From the NCBI GenBank assembly GCA_963846565.1, contig CAWJWL010000001.1, forward strand, positions 62,001 to 126,000: a stretch of DNA of 64,000 bases, in the 5' to 3' direction. The stretch comes from WHSW01 sp963846565. Its GTDB lineage: Bacteria > Actinomycetota > Thermoleophilia > Solirubrobacterales > 70-9. This document shows, one piece after another, positions 16,874 to 25,717 of the stretch. Below the pieces are notes generated by a model. It was not told where the DNA came from. It worked only from the letters and a program-made list of their open reading frames with translations, and made no database searches. The position numbers and the translations under genes were made by a program. The number at the start of each line of letters is the position of its first letter. Positions within the stretch are counted from its first letter, which is position 1.

Positions 16874-18549
16874 ACCTGATCGAGCGCAGGGTCGGTCTCC
16901 TCTTCGCCGCCTTCGTCGGGCTCCTCGCTCTCGTTCTCATCCGCGCCGTCTGGGTTCAGGGGATTCAGGGCAGCGGGCTCGCGAACGAGGCGCAGAGCCA
17001 GCAGAAGCAGACGGTCGTGATCCCGGGCTCGCGCGGGACGATCTTCGATCGCGCGGGCAAGGAGCTCGCCGTCTCCGAAGACGCCGCGACCGTGTTCGCG
17101 ACGCCCTACCAGGTGGAGGACCCGCCCGGCACGGCCCACAAGCTGGCGAAGATCCTCGGCGCCGACGAGGACGGCATCCTCGAGAGCCTCACCGAGGACT
17201 CGGGCTTCTCCTACATCAACCGCAAGGTCTCGCTCGACGCAGCGGCGGAGATCACCGCGCTCGAGCTTCCCGGGATCGGGCTGATGCCCGACAGCCGGCG
17301 GATCTACCCGCAGGGCGAGCTCGCCGGCCAGGTGATCGGGACCGTCGGGACCGAGAACCAGGGCCTGACCGGGCTCGAGGCGTCCCAGGACGAGATCCTT
17401 CACGGCACCGACGGCGAGCGCGAGGTCGTCTCCGACGCCCTCGGCGAAGAGCTCGAACGCTCGACACTCGCCGCGGCCGAGGCAGGGTCCGATCTGAAGC
17501 TCACCCTCGACGCCGCGATCCAGGCCCAGACCGAGGAGGTCATCACGGGCATCGGGCGCGACTACCAGCCCGACGGCGCGACGGCGGTGGTGATGGACCC
17601 GCAGACGTCCGAGGTGCTGGCGATGGCGAACTGGCCGGGGATCGATCCCAGCAACCCGGCCGGCATCTCGGAGCCCGATCTGCTGGGCAACATGGCGACG
17701 GGCTTCAACTACGAGCCCGGCTCGACCTTCAAGGCGTTCACGGTGGCGGGCGCGCTCGAGGACGACGTGGTCACGCCGCGCACGCCGTTCAGCCTCGGCC
17801 CGACGATCCAAGTCGCGGACCGGGTGATCGAGGAGTCCCACGAGGGTGGCGGCGGGACGCTGACCGTCGCCGACATCCTCGCCCAGTCCTCGAACGTGGG
17901 CGCGGTCACGATCGGGCTCGCCCTGAACGAGGAGTTCGGCGACTCGCAGTTCGGCTCGCGCTTCGACCACTGGATTCGCAAGTTCGGCTTCGGCTCGCCG
18001 ACCGGCATCGACTACCCGGGCGAGGAGGTAGGGATCATGACGCCGCCCGACGACTACTCCGGCTCGACCATGGGCAACCTGCCGATCGGCCAGGGCCTGT
18101 CCGTAACGCCGATCCAGATGATGGCCGCCTACGCGGCGATCGCGTCGGACGGCGTCCTGCGCGCGCCGCGGCTGGTGCTCGAGGAGGACGGTGCGCCGGT
18201 AACGCCGCCGGACGGTAAGCGTGTGATCAGCGAGGAGAACGCGTCGAAGCTGCGCGAGATGCTCGAGGGGGTGCTCGAGGCGGGCGGCACCGCCTCGGCG
18301 GTGACCGTTCCCGGTTACACCCTCGCGGGCAAGACCGGCACGGCGCAGAAGGTCGTCGACGGCTTCTACTCGGAGACGGAGTTCGTGGCGTCGTTCGTCG
18401 GCTTCGCCCCGGCAGAGGATCCACAACTGCTGGTTGCAATCGTGGTCGACAACCCGAAGGGCGACTACTACGGCGGCACCGTCGCCGCGCCCGCCTTCGG
18501 CGAGATCGCCTCCTTCGCGCTGCCCTACCTTGGCATTCCGCCACAGTAG
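16870..18549 (+). CDS. ftsI: penicillin-binding protein, septal transpeptidase (FtsI/PBP3 type)
   Basis: Crosslinks septal peptidoglycan. The 559-residue class B PBP has an N-terminal anchor (LLFAAFVGLLALVLIRAVWV), the dimerisation-domain motif GSRGTIFDRAGKELA, and the transpeptidase triad. Triad positions are S285-T-F-K288 in PGSTFKAF, SSN 340-342 and KTGT 488-491. There are no C-terminal PASTA domains. The start GTG at 16870 overlaps the ftsL stop. It works with FtsW (25718) in the septum, facing outward. Confidence 0.94.
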   Translation: MNLIERRVGLLFAAFVGLLALVLIRAVWVQGIQGSGLANEAQSQQKQTVVIPGSRGTIFDRAGKELAVSEDAATVFATPYQVEDPPGTAHKLAKILGADEDGILESLTEDSGFSYINRKVSLDAAAEITALELPGIGLMPDSRRIYPQGELAGQVIGTVGTENQGLTGLEASQDEILHGTDGEREVVSDALGEELERSTLAAAEAGSDLKLTLDAAIQAQTEEVITGIGRDYQPDGATAVVMDPQTSEVLAMANWPGIDPSNPAGISEPDLLGNMATGFNYEPGSTFKAFTVAGALEDDVVTPRTPFSLGPTIQVADRVIEESHEGGGGTLTVADILAQSSNVGAVTIGLALNEEFGDSQFGSRFDHWIRKFGFGSPTGIDYPGEEVGIMTPPDDYSGSTMGNLPIGQGLSVTPIQMMAAYAAIASDGVLRAPRLVLEEDGAPVTPPDGKRVISEENASKLREMLEGVLEAGGTASAVTVPGYTLAGKTGTAQKVVDGFYSETEFVASFVGFAPAEDPQLLVAIVVDNPKGDYYGGTVAAPAFGEIASFALPYLGIPPQ

Positions 18550-18588
18550 GGATAGGGTCCTCGTGACTCGAGAGCGAGGAGGGCTGGC

Positions 18589-19275
18589 ATGTCGATACCG
18601 CGGAAGGCGGGGCCGTCCCCGGCGACGCTCGTGGCGGCCATCGCGCTGGCCTTCGCGCTGATCAGCACGTCGTTTGCCGCCGACCCTGTCGCGAAGCTGA
18701 ACGCAAAGAAGGTCCGCAAGATCGCCCAGAGGGAGATCGACAAGCGGGCTCCCGGCCTGAGCGTGGCCAACGCGACCAACGCGACTCACGCCGCCAACGC
18801 GACCCACGCGACCAACGCGACCAACGCGACCAACGCGACCAACGCGACCAACGCAACCCACGCCGCCAACGCCGCCAACGCCGCCAACGCCGCCAAACTT
18901 GGTGGCCGTGCACCGAGCGCTTACGCTGGGCGCACGATCGAGCCGTACCACGTCATCGGAGCGGCCGGGGAGCCGATGTTCCAAAACGGCTGGACCCCCA
19001 CCCCGGGCTACGCAACCGCGGCGTTCGCGAAAGACCCGCTCGGAGTCATCCATCTGCGGGGTGCGATCGACGGCAGCGGTGGGGCCGTGGCCTTCAGGCT
19101 GCCTCCCGGGTATCGCCCGGCGGACGACCTGCTCCCCGTGGGCGTGGCCGGTGGTCCCACCGCAGCCATCGTCGAGATCCAGTCCGACGGTGATGTCTCA
19201 CCTAGCTGCAATCCCGCAGCCGCCTGCAGCGTGGTGGTCGGCCTCGACTCGATCACCTTCATCGCCGGGCAGTAG
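18589..19275 (+). CDS. secreted protein with Asn-Ala-Thr triplet repeats and fibre-tip-like C-terminus
   Basis: The 228-residue protein has a signal/anchor segment (LVAAIALAFALISTSFAA, to about 31), then a basic segment VAKLNAKKVRKIAQREIDKR. Residues 60-102 are about fourteen triplets of the form N/H-A-T/A, followed by AAKLGG. The ~120-residue C-terminal domain, with AAFAKDPLGVIHLRGAI, FRLPPGYRPADD and GLDSITF, resembles phage tail-fibre or adhesin tips. The gene at 35394 shares the N-terminal region and AANAAKLGG. GGAGG precedes ATG 18589. The role is unknown; probably exported. It interrupts the dcw cluster between ftsI and murE. Confidence 0.75.
   Translation: MSIPRKAGPSPATLVAAIALAFALISTSFAADPVAKLNAKKVRKIAQREIDKRAPGLSVANATNATHAANATHATNATNATNATNATNATHAANAANAANAAKLGGRAPSAYAGRTIEPYHVIGAAGEPMFQNGWTPTPGYATAAFAKDPLGVIHLRGAIDGSGGAVAFRLPPGYRPADDLLPVGVAGGPTAAIVEIQSDGDVSPSCNPAAACSVVVGLDSITFIAGQ
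18766..18894 (+). repeat. 9-bp tandem repeat within a coding region
   Basis: About 14 units of GCGACCAAC and variants (GCGACCCAC, GCCGCCAAC), in phase with the reading frame. The central block is nearly identical from unit to unit and should be prone to expansion or contraction. It encodes N/H-A-T/A triplets. Confidence 0.9.
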
Positions 19276-19328
19276 TTGAGACGGCGGGCGGGCCTCGCCG
19301 TCGCACCGCATACCTAGAATCGCCCACG

Positions 19329-20816
19329 ATGGAGCTTCGCCAGCTGCTCGCCGGCGCCGACGTGATCGAGATCACCGGCGACCCGGCGGTCGAGATCACC
19401 GGCCTCGCCTATGACTCGCGCCAGGCGCGGGAGGGGAGCCTCTTCTTCGCCTATCCAGGCGCCACCGTCGACGGGCACGCCTACGCGGGGGCTGCGGCCC
19501 AGGCGGGCGCCGCGGCCGTGGTCTGTGAGCGCGGGCTCGAGCTGCCGCCGTTCGTCGTCCAGGCGCGGGTCAGCGACGCCCGGGCGACGATGGCGCACGC
19601 TGCGGTCCGACTGTACGACGACCCGACAGGGGAGGTGCGGGTGGTCGGGATCACGGGAACGAACGGGAAGACGACGAGCGCCTTCCTCGTCCGTCACATC
19701 CTCGAGCGCTGCGACGTGCAGACCGGCCTGCTCGGCACCGTCAAGCGCGTTGTCGGCGGCGTCGAGGAGGAGGTCGAGCGGACGACGCCGGAGGCGATCG
19801 ACCTGCAGGCGACCTTCCGCCGGATGGCCGACGCGGGCGACCGCGCGTGCGCGATGGAGGTCTCCTCCCACGCTCTCACTCTCAACCGCGTCGACGGCAT
19901 CCGTTTCGCGGTCGGCGCCTTCACCAACCTGACTCAGGATCACCTCGACTTCCACGCCGACATGGAGGACTACTTCCTCGCCAAGCGGCGGCTCTTCGCC
20001 GGCGAGCGCGCGGAGCACGCCGTGGTCAACGTCGACGACCCCTACGGGGACAAGCTCGCGGCCGAGTTCGAGGCGACGACCTTCTCGGCAGGAGGCGACG
20101 AGCGCGCCGATCTGCGCGCCGTGGAGCTCTCCTTCGACGCCGCCGGGTCAAGCTTTCGCTGCCTCTCCGCCGAGGGGTCGGAGGTCGAGGTGGCGCTGCC
20201 GCTTCCCGGGCGCTTCAACGTGGAGAACGCCCTCTGCGCGATCGCCTGCGTCACGTCGCTCGGGATCGATCTCGCGGCCGCTGCCGCGGCGCTCGCGGAT
20301 GCCGACCGCGTGCCGGGACGGTTCGAGCCGGTCGACGAGGGCCAGCCGTTCGGGGTCCTGGTCGACTACGCACACACGCCGGACTCGCTCGAGAACGTGC
20401 TCGTCTCCGCCCGCCAGATCACCGAGCCCGACGGACGGCTGATCTGCGTCTTCGGGTGCGGCGGCGACCGCGATCGCGACAAGCGCCCGCTGATGGGCGA
20501 GGTGGTCGCGAGGCTCGCCGACGTCGCGATCGCCACCTCCGACAACCCGCGCTCGGAGGAGCCGCGGGCGATCATCGAGGAGATTCTCGCCGGGATGGCT
20601 ACGCCGACGCGAGCGGCGAGCACGGTCGAGGTCGAGGTGGATCGGCGGGCGGCGATCGCGATGGCGCTCGACCGCGCGTCGGCCGGCGACACGGTCGTGA
20701 TCGCCGGCAAGGGTCACGAGCAGGGGCAGGAGTTCGAGGGCGGGCGCAAGCTCCCCTTCGACGACCGCGAGGTCGCCCGCGAGGCGTTGCTCGAGCTCAC
20801 CACGAAAGCCGACTAG
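19329..20816 (+). CDS. murE: UDP-MurNAc-L-Ala-D-Glu:meso-DAP ligase MurE
   Basis: Adds the third amino acid to the peptidoglycan stem peptide. The 495-residue protein has the Mur ligase ATP loop GITGTNGKTTSAFLV (about 108-122), EVSSHALTLNRVDG, HLDFHADMEDYF and DYAHTPDSLENVL. The DNPR motif (405-408, TSDNPRSEEP) is diagnostic for meso-diaminopimelate over lysine, so the wall is predicted to be A1gamma-type. ATG at 19329. It is followed by murF after 6 bp. Confidence 0.95.
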   Translation: MELRQLLAGADVIEITGDPAVEITGLAYDSRQAREGSLFFAYPGATVDGHAYAGAAAQAGAAAVVCERGLELPPFVVQARVSDARATMAHAAVRLYDDPTGEVRVVGITGTNGKTTSAFLVRHILERCDVQTGLLGTVKRVVGGVEEEVERTTPEAIDLQATFRRMADAGDRACAMEVSSHALTLNRVDGIRFAVGAFTNLTQDHLDFHADMEDYFLAKRRLFAGERAEHAVVNVDDPYGDKLAAEFEATTFSAGGDERADLRAVELSFDAAGSSFRCLSAEGSEVEVALPLPGRFNVENALCAIACVTSLGIDLAAAAAALADADRVPGRFEPVDEGQPFGVLVDYAHTPDSLENVLVSARQITEPDGRLICVFGCGGDRDRDKRPLMGEVVARLADVAIATSDNPRSEEPRAIIEEILAGMATPTRAASTVEVEVDRRAAIAMALDRASAGDTVVIAGKGHEQGQEFEGGRKLPFDDREVAREALLELTTKAD

Positions 20817-20822
20817 GGCCGC

Positions 20823-22170
20823 GTGATCGACCTCTCCGCGGAGCGGCTCGTCGCCGGGACTGGGGCTTGGGTGGTCGCCGAGGGAGGGGCCGAGCGGCCG
20901 CGAGCGGGCGACGATCGATTCGCGGGCCATCGAGGCGGGCGACCTCTTCTTCGGCCTTCGCGGCGAGCGCACCGATGGTGGCGAGCACGCGGCGGCGGCG
21001 CTCGAGGCGGGCGCCTGGGGAGTGGTCGTCGACCGGCAGCGGGCGGAGCGGCTCGCGGCCGATCCTCCCGGCGGCGGGTGGATCCTCGCGGCGCCGGATC
21101 CGCTCCGCGGACTGCAAACGCTCGCGACTACGTGGCGCCGGGCGCTCGACTGCCCGGTGGTGGGAATCACCGGCTCGACCGGTAAGACCTCGGTCAAGGA
21201 CATCGCCCGCGCGGTCCTTCCCTGGCGCACCCATGCGAGCCCGGAGAACTACAACACCGAGATCGGCCTGCCGCTGACGATCCTCTCGGCGCCGCCCGAG
21301 GCCGAGCTGCTCGTGCTGGAGATGGCGATGCGGGGGAGTGGCCAGATCGCCGAGCTGTGCGAGATCGCCGAGCCCGACGTCGCGGCGATCACGAACGTCG
21401 GGCCCGTTCACCTCGAGCTGCTCGGGACCCTGGAGGCGATCGCCGAGGCGAAGGCCGAGATCCTCGGCGGTCTCGGGCCGGAAGGCTGCGCCGTGGTCCC
21501 AAGCGACGCCGAGGCGCTCGAGCCGCATCTCTCCGACGACCTCGAGACGATCACCTTCGGGCCGGGCGGCGACGTCTTCGCCGCCGAGACGATGCGCGGC
21601 GACGGCTCGACCACGGTGCGGATCGTCGCGCCGAGCGGCGAGGCGAGCTTCGAGCTCCCGTTCACCGAGGCGCACAACATCGCCAACGCCGTCTGCGCCG
21701 TCGCGATCGGGGTCGCGCTCACGGCTCCGCTCGAGCAGATGGCCATCCGCACCTCGGGCATATCCTTCTCGCGGTTGCGGGGTGAGCTGATCGACCTGCC
21801 CGCAGGCTCCCTGCTCGTGAACGACTGCTACAACGCCAACCCCGTGTCGATGCGCGCCGCGCTCGACAACCTGGCATCGCTGAAGGTCTCCGGCCGCCGC
21901 ATCGCCGTCCTCGGCGGGATGGCGGAGCTCGGCCCCGAGGCGCCGTCCTATCACCGCGAGGCCGGCGCCCACGCGCGCGACCTCGGCATCGACGTCGTGG
22001 TCGGGGTCGGCGAGCTGGCACGGGACTACGCGCCCGACGAGTGGGTCCCGGAGCCCGCTATTGCGGCGGACCTGGTCGAGGGGCTGCTCGGCGAGGGCGA
22101 CGCGATCCTGGTCAAAGGCTCGCGATCGGTCGGGCTCGAGGCCTTCGCCGAACGGCTGGTGGCCGACTGA
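20823..22170 (+). pseudogene. murF: UDP-MurNAc-tripeptide:D-Ala-D-Ala ligase MurF, one frameshift
   Basis: Adds D-Ala-D-Ala to the stem peptide. The start GTG 20823 (IDLSAERLVAGTGAWVVAEGG) and the remainder (ATIDSRAIEAGDLFFGLRGE onward) are in different frames. One extra C near 20901 joins them. After the break the protein is complete: GITGSTGKTSVKDIAR, ENYNTEIGLP, EMAMRGSGQIAELC, NDCYNANPVSM, VLGGMAELG. MurF is normally essential, so a base error is more likely than real inactivation. The end overlaps mraY (TGATG). Confidence 0.87.
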
Positions 22171-23183
22171 TGCCGCTCGCCCAGCTGACCAATTTCGCCT
22201 CCGAAGCGATCGACCGCGGCGAGGTTCTGATCGCCGGGATGGCGGCGATGCTGATCACCATCTTCCTCGGGCCGAAGTTCATCGAGTACCTGCGGGTGAA
22301 GGAGTTCGGCCAGCAGATCCGCGAGGACGGGCCGGAGGGCCATCATGAGAAGGCCGGGACGCCGACGATGGGCGGCCTCATCCTCTTCCTCGCGATCGCG
22401 ATCCCGTACCTGGTGCTCTCGGACAGGGACACGCAAAGCCTCGCCGTCTTCGGGGTGGCGATCGCCTGTGCCGCGCTCGGCTTCGCCGACGACTTCATCA
22501 AGATCTCGAAGCGGCGCTCGCTCGGCCTCTCGGCCCGCTACAAGCTGCTCGGTCAGATCGCGATCGCGCTCGCCCTCTGGTGGGTCGCCTACGACGAGCT
22601 TGGCCTCGACCCGGCGCTCCAGTCGCGGATCTTCGACAGCGAGATCGAGATCGGGCCGGTCCTGTACCTCGTCTTCATCTATCTCGTCGTCGCCGGAGCG
22701 TCGAACGCGGTCAACCTCACCGACGGCCTCGACGGCCTCGCCGCCGGATCGTGCGCGATCGTCCTGCTTGCGTACACGGCGATCGCGATCGCCTCCGGCC
22801 AGGAGGGCCTGGCGCTGATCTCGGCCAGCTTCGTCGGCGCCTCGGTCGGCTTCCTCTGGTTCAACGCCTTCCCGGCCTCGATCTTCATGGGCGACACCGG
22901 CTCGCTCGGATTGGGGGGCGCAATCGGCGCGTTAGCCGTGATGACCCAGACGGAGTTGCTGCTGATCATCCTCGGCGGGATCTTCGTGATCGAGGCGCTC
23001 TCGGTCGCCGTCCAGGTGATCAGCTTCAAGCTCTTCCGCCGCCGCGTCCTGCTGATGGCCCCGGTTCACCACCACTTCGAGCTCATGGCCTGGTCGGAGA
23101 CGAAGATCATGCTCCGCTTCTGGATCATCGCCGCGGTGTGCGCGGGGATCGGCTTCACGCTTTATCAGAACTCCATCGGCTGA
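22170..23183 (+). CDS. mraY: phospho-N-acetylmuramoyl-pentapeptide transferase MraY
   Basis: Transfers phospho-MurNAc-pentapeptide to undecaprenyl phosphate, making lipid I. The 337-residue polytopic membrane protein has HHEKAGTPTMGGL, FADDFIKISKRRSLGL (catalytic DD), NLTDGLDGLAAGSC, FNAFPASIFMGDTGSLGLG and VHHHFELMAWSE, the full MraY set. The ATG at 22170 shares its A with the murF TGA. It is the last plus-strand gene before two minus-strand genes interrupt the cluster. Confidence 0.95.
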   Translation: MPLAQLTNFASEAIDRGEVLIAGMAAMLITIFLGPKFIEYLRVKEFGQQIREDGPEGHHEKAGTPTMGGLILFLAIAIPYLVLSDRDTQSLAVFGVAIACAALGFADDFIKISKRRSLGLSARYKLLGQIAIALALWWVAYDELGLDPALQSRIFDSEIEIGPVLYLVFIYLVVAGASNAVNLTDGLDGLAAGSCAIVLLAYTAIAIASGQEGLALISASFVGASVGFLWFNAFPASIFMGDTGSLGLGGAIGALAVMTQTELLLIILGGIFVIEALSVAVQVISFKLFRRRVLLMAPVHHHFELMAWSETKIMLRFWIIAAVCAGIGFTLYQNSIG

Positions 23184-23211
23184 CCGAAGGTCAGACGATG
23201 GAGACGAAATC

Positions 23212-23261
23212 ACGTTCCGTCCATCTCCTCGGGCTTCGCCCTCCGGGGATGTACGGGACGG
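23212..23261. repeat. dispersed palindromic repeat, copy A (also terminator-like)
   Basis: About 50 bp with outer arms 23217-23228 and 23245-23256 (10 of 12 pairs) and inner hairpin GGGC-TTC-GCCC. On the opposite strand it matches copies at 39451-39498 and 62516-62561, sharing CCCCGGAGG, CGAAGC, GAGGAG and GGACGGAACGT. It lies between mraY and the convergent metallopeptidase gene, so it may also end transcription. Confidence 0.75.
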
Positions 23262-23284
23262 CTTAGCGCGGGACGGACCGAGCG

Positions 23285-23857
23285 CTACAGCCCCAGGCTG
23301 CGCACGCCGGGCTCGTCCCAGCCCAAGTGGTGGGCGAGCTCGTGTTTCACGGTGCGCTCGACCTGGGCGCGGAGGAGGTCCGGGCTGTGGCCGAAGTCGC
23401 GCTCGAGGGTGTCTTGGTAGACGACGATGTGGTCGGCGTAGACGTCGCGGGCGATCGTGCCGCCGATGTAGTGGCCGTACGCACCGAACTCGTACCCGCG
23501 CCTCGAAACGGTCACGGGCGTGTCCTCGAGGACCTTGCGAAACGGCTCCGGGAGGTCGTCGAGCGCCCGCATGACGAGCTCGTCGAACTCGCTCGGCGGG
23601 TAGTCGGGCGGCGGCAGCATGGCGAGCTTCTCGCTGCGGTCGACGAGGCGGCGGAACTCCGGCTCGGGGGCCTCGCGTCCGATCATCCTCACCGTCAGCC
23701 AGGCGGTGAGGAGGATGATCAGGGTCGCGCCGGCAAGGATCGCGAGCAGGTCTTCGAGTCCGCTCAACGAGGGCGGGTTGAGCAGCAGGAAGATCAGCCC
23801 TGTGATGAAGGCGGTGATCGCACCTGCGCGCAGCGCCGGGACGAGAATGTCGCTCAC
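23285..23857 (-). CDS. membrane-anchored zincin-like metallopeptidase
   Basis: The 190-residue protein has two N-terminal hydrophobic segments (AGAITAFITGLIFLLL and LLAILAGATLIILLTAWL), then a domain matching the minimal zincin family (PF06262-like): FDELVMRALDDLPEPF, GAYGHYIGG, then VERTVKHELAHHLGWDEPGVRSLGL with the HExxH zinc site. The start is set at GTG 23857 (SDILVPALRAG); a longer frame runs into the SRPBCC gene. The substrate is unknown. It is on the opposite strand to the dcw genes around it. Confidence 0.75.
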   Translation of the reverse strand: MSDILVPALRAGAITAFITGLIFLLLNPPSLSGLEDLLAILAGATLIILLTAWLTVRMIGREAPEPEFRRLVDRSEKLAMLPPPDYPPSEFDELVMRALDDLPEPFRKVLEDTPVTVSRRGYEFGAYGHYIGGTIARDVYADHIVVYQDTLERDFGHSPDLLRAQVERTVKHELAHHLGWDEPGVRSLGL

Positions 23858-23888
23858 AACGAAAAAGGTTAGAGAGGTGGTGACGGGC

Positions 23889-24347
23889 TCAGCGGCGGCG
23901 CTTGCGCTTGCCGCTCGCGCGCGGCGTCGCTTTCGCCTCGGCGATCTCGCGCTCGCGTGCGGCGAAGCCCGCAACCGACTCGCGCATTCGCTTGCGGCCC
24001 ATCATCAGCGACCAAACTCCGGAGGCGAACCCGCTGACGTAGAGGCGGTGCGTGATCTCGCAGCCACCCGGTCGCGGCTCGAGGCGATGCTCGTGGCCGA
24101 AGCGGGCGCCCGGGAAACGTGTCTCGTCGATGAACAGCCGCTCGGGCTCGAGCGCGATGATCTCGTACCGCATCTTGCCGCCGCGGCGGAGCTTCACCCG
24201 CACGGTCTCGCCGACGGCGAAGTCGCCCTGTAACTCGCCCGACTCGATCTGGTCGTTCCACTGCGGCCACCGGTCGGGATCAGCCCAGAGCTCCCAAATC
24301 GCCTCCGGCGGTGCCGTCGCTTCCTCGCTGTGGATCGCCTCGAACAT
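23889..24347 (-). CDS. SRPBCC (START/polyketide-cyclase-like) family protein
   Basis: The 152-residue protein starts MFEAIHSEEATAPPEAIWEL and contains DPDRWPQWNDQIESGEL, GETVRVKLRRGGKMRYEI and LEPRPGGCEITHRLYVSG, typical of the SRPBCC helix-grip fold that binds hydrophobic ligands. The C-terminus is strongly basic (KRKRRR). ATG 24347 is chosen over the upstream one at 24392, which would reach the murD start. The ligand and role are unknown. It probably forms a unit with the downstream metallopeptidase gene. Confidence 0.72.
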   Translation of the reverse strand: MFEAIHSEEATAPPEAIWELWADPDRWPQWNDQIESGELQGDFAVGETVRVKLRRGGKMRYEIIALEPERLFIDETRFPGARFGHEHRLEPRPGGCEITHRLYVSGFASGVWSLMMGRKRMRESVAGFAAREREIAEAKATPRASGKRKRRR

Positions 24348-24385
24348 GGCTGCCGAATCTAGACGGACTCGTGAGACTGTGACCG

Positions 24386-25687
24386 ATGGCATCCGACCAT
24401 CCCCGACCCGAGCTTCCCCAGGCGCCCTACCTCGTCGTCGGCCTGGCGCGATCCGGCGCAGCCTCCGCCCGCCTGCTCGCCGAGCGCGGTGCGCGCGTGA
24501 TCGGTGTCGACTCCGGCTCTCCCGCCGGCGCCGAAGAGCTGCGCGAGCACGGGGTGGAGGTGGCCCTCGAAACCGACGGCCTCGCCGAGCTCGCGAGCGC
24601 CACGAGCGTGATCAAGAGCCCGGGCGTGCCGCGGGAGGCCGCCGTGATCGCCGCGGCGGTCGACGCCGGCAAGTCCGTGATCGGGGAGCTCGAGCTCGCC
24701 TGGCGCCTGCTTCCGAACCGTTTCGTCGCCGTCACGGGGACGAACGGGAAGACGACCGTGGTCGAGCTCCTCGGCCACATCTGGCGCGAGGCGGGTGAGC
24801 CGGTCGCCGTCGCCGGCAACGTCGGGACGCCTCTCGCCGCCCTGGTGGGCGAGGTCGACGCTGCGGCGACGATCGTCTGCGAGGCCTCGAGTTTCCAGCT
24901 CGAGGACGCGAGCGAGTTCGCTCCCGAGTGCGGTGTGCTCCTCAACCTCGCACCCGACCACCTCGACCGCCACGGCAGCCTCGATGCCTACCGGGACGCG
25001 AAGCTGCGCCTGTTCGCGAACCAGGGGGCCGACGATGTCTGCATCGTGAACGCCGCCGACCCGGCGCTCGCCGGGGTCGCGCTCGGTGGTGCCGCGCGGC
25101 GTGTCGACTTCTCTGCGGCAATCGGCGAGGTCGAGACATCGCTGCTGGGCACCCACAACGCCGCCAATGCCGCGGCGGCCGAGGCCGCCGCCGAAGCGAT
25201 GGGGATCGGCCCCGAGGCGATCGCCGCCGGACTCGCGAGCTTCGCCGGCGTCGCGCATCGCCTCGAGCGCGTTGCCGAGCGCGACGGGGTGCTGTTCGTC
25301 AACGACTCGAAGGCGACGAACGTCGCCGCCGCGACCGCCGCGCTGCGGTCCTTCGACGGGGGTGTCCACGCGATTCTCGGCGGCTCGCTCAAGGGCGGGG
25401 GGTTCGCGGGCCTCGCCGATCCGGTGGGCGGGCACTGCATCGGCTGCTATCTGATCGGCGACGCGGCGGACGAGCTCGACCGCGAGCTCGCCCCGACTCG
25501 CGAGCGCGGCGTCGCGATCCACCGCTGCGCCGATTTGCCGGCCGCGGTCAGTGCCGCGGCGGCGGCGGCGAAGGCCGGCGAGGTCGTCCTCCTGGCCCCG
25601 GCCTGCGCGAGTTTCGACGCCTACCGCGATTTCGAGGAGCGAGGCGAGCATTTCCGGGCCCTTGTGAGGGCGCTCGACGGAGAATGA
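24386..25687 (+). CDS. murD: UDP-MurNAc-L-alanine:D-glutamate ligase MurD
   Basis: Adds D-Glu to UDP-MurNAc-L-Ala. The 433-residue protein has the N-terminal Rossmann motif VVGLARSGAASARLL, IKSPGVPREA, the ATP loop VTGTNGKTTVVELLG, CEASSFQLED, NLAPDHLDRHGS, GVAHRLERVAERDGVLFVNDSKATN and LLAPACASFDAYRDFEERGEHF, all MurD-specific. ATG at 24386, 38 bp from the divergent SRPBCC start. It resumes the dcw operon. Confidence 0.95.
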   Translation: MASDHPRPELPQAPYLVVGLARSGAASARLLAERGARVIGVDSGSPAGAEELREHGVEVALETDGLAELASATSVIKSPGVPREAAVIAAAVDAGKSVIGELELAWRLLPNRFVAVTGTNGKTTVVELLGHIWREAGEPVAVAGNVGTPLAALVGEVDAAATIVCEASSFQLEDASEFAPECGVLLNLAPDHLDRHGSLDAYRDAKLRLFANQGADDVCIVNAADPALAGVALGGAARRVDFSAAIGEVETSLLGTHNAANAAAAEAAAEAMGIGPEAIAAGLASFAGVAHRLERVAERDGVLFVNDSKATNVAAATAALRSFDGGVHAILGGSLKGGGFAGLADPVGGHCIGCYLIGDAADELDRELAPTRERGVAIHRCADLPAAVSAAAAAAKAGEVVLLAPACASFDAYRDFEERGEHFRALVRALDGE

Positions 25688-25717
25688 TTTCGTGCATCGG
25701 GGGCGAACAAGCCTCAG

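Noticed and set aside
18766..18894. Possible CRISPR-like or non-coding satellite array
   Set aside because: Units are only 9 bp with no spacers and stay in phase with an open reading frame that has a signal peptide and a conserved C-terminal domain.
16612..19053. Minus-strand open frame of 813 codons with a Gly-Val repeat
   Set aside because: The repeat is the reverse reading of the N-A-T tandem repeat, and the rest is opposite ftsL and ftsI.
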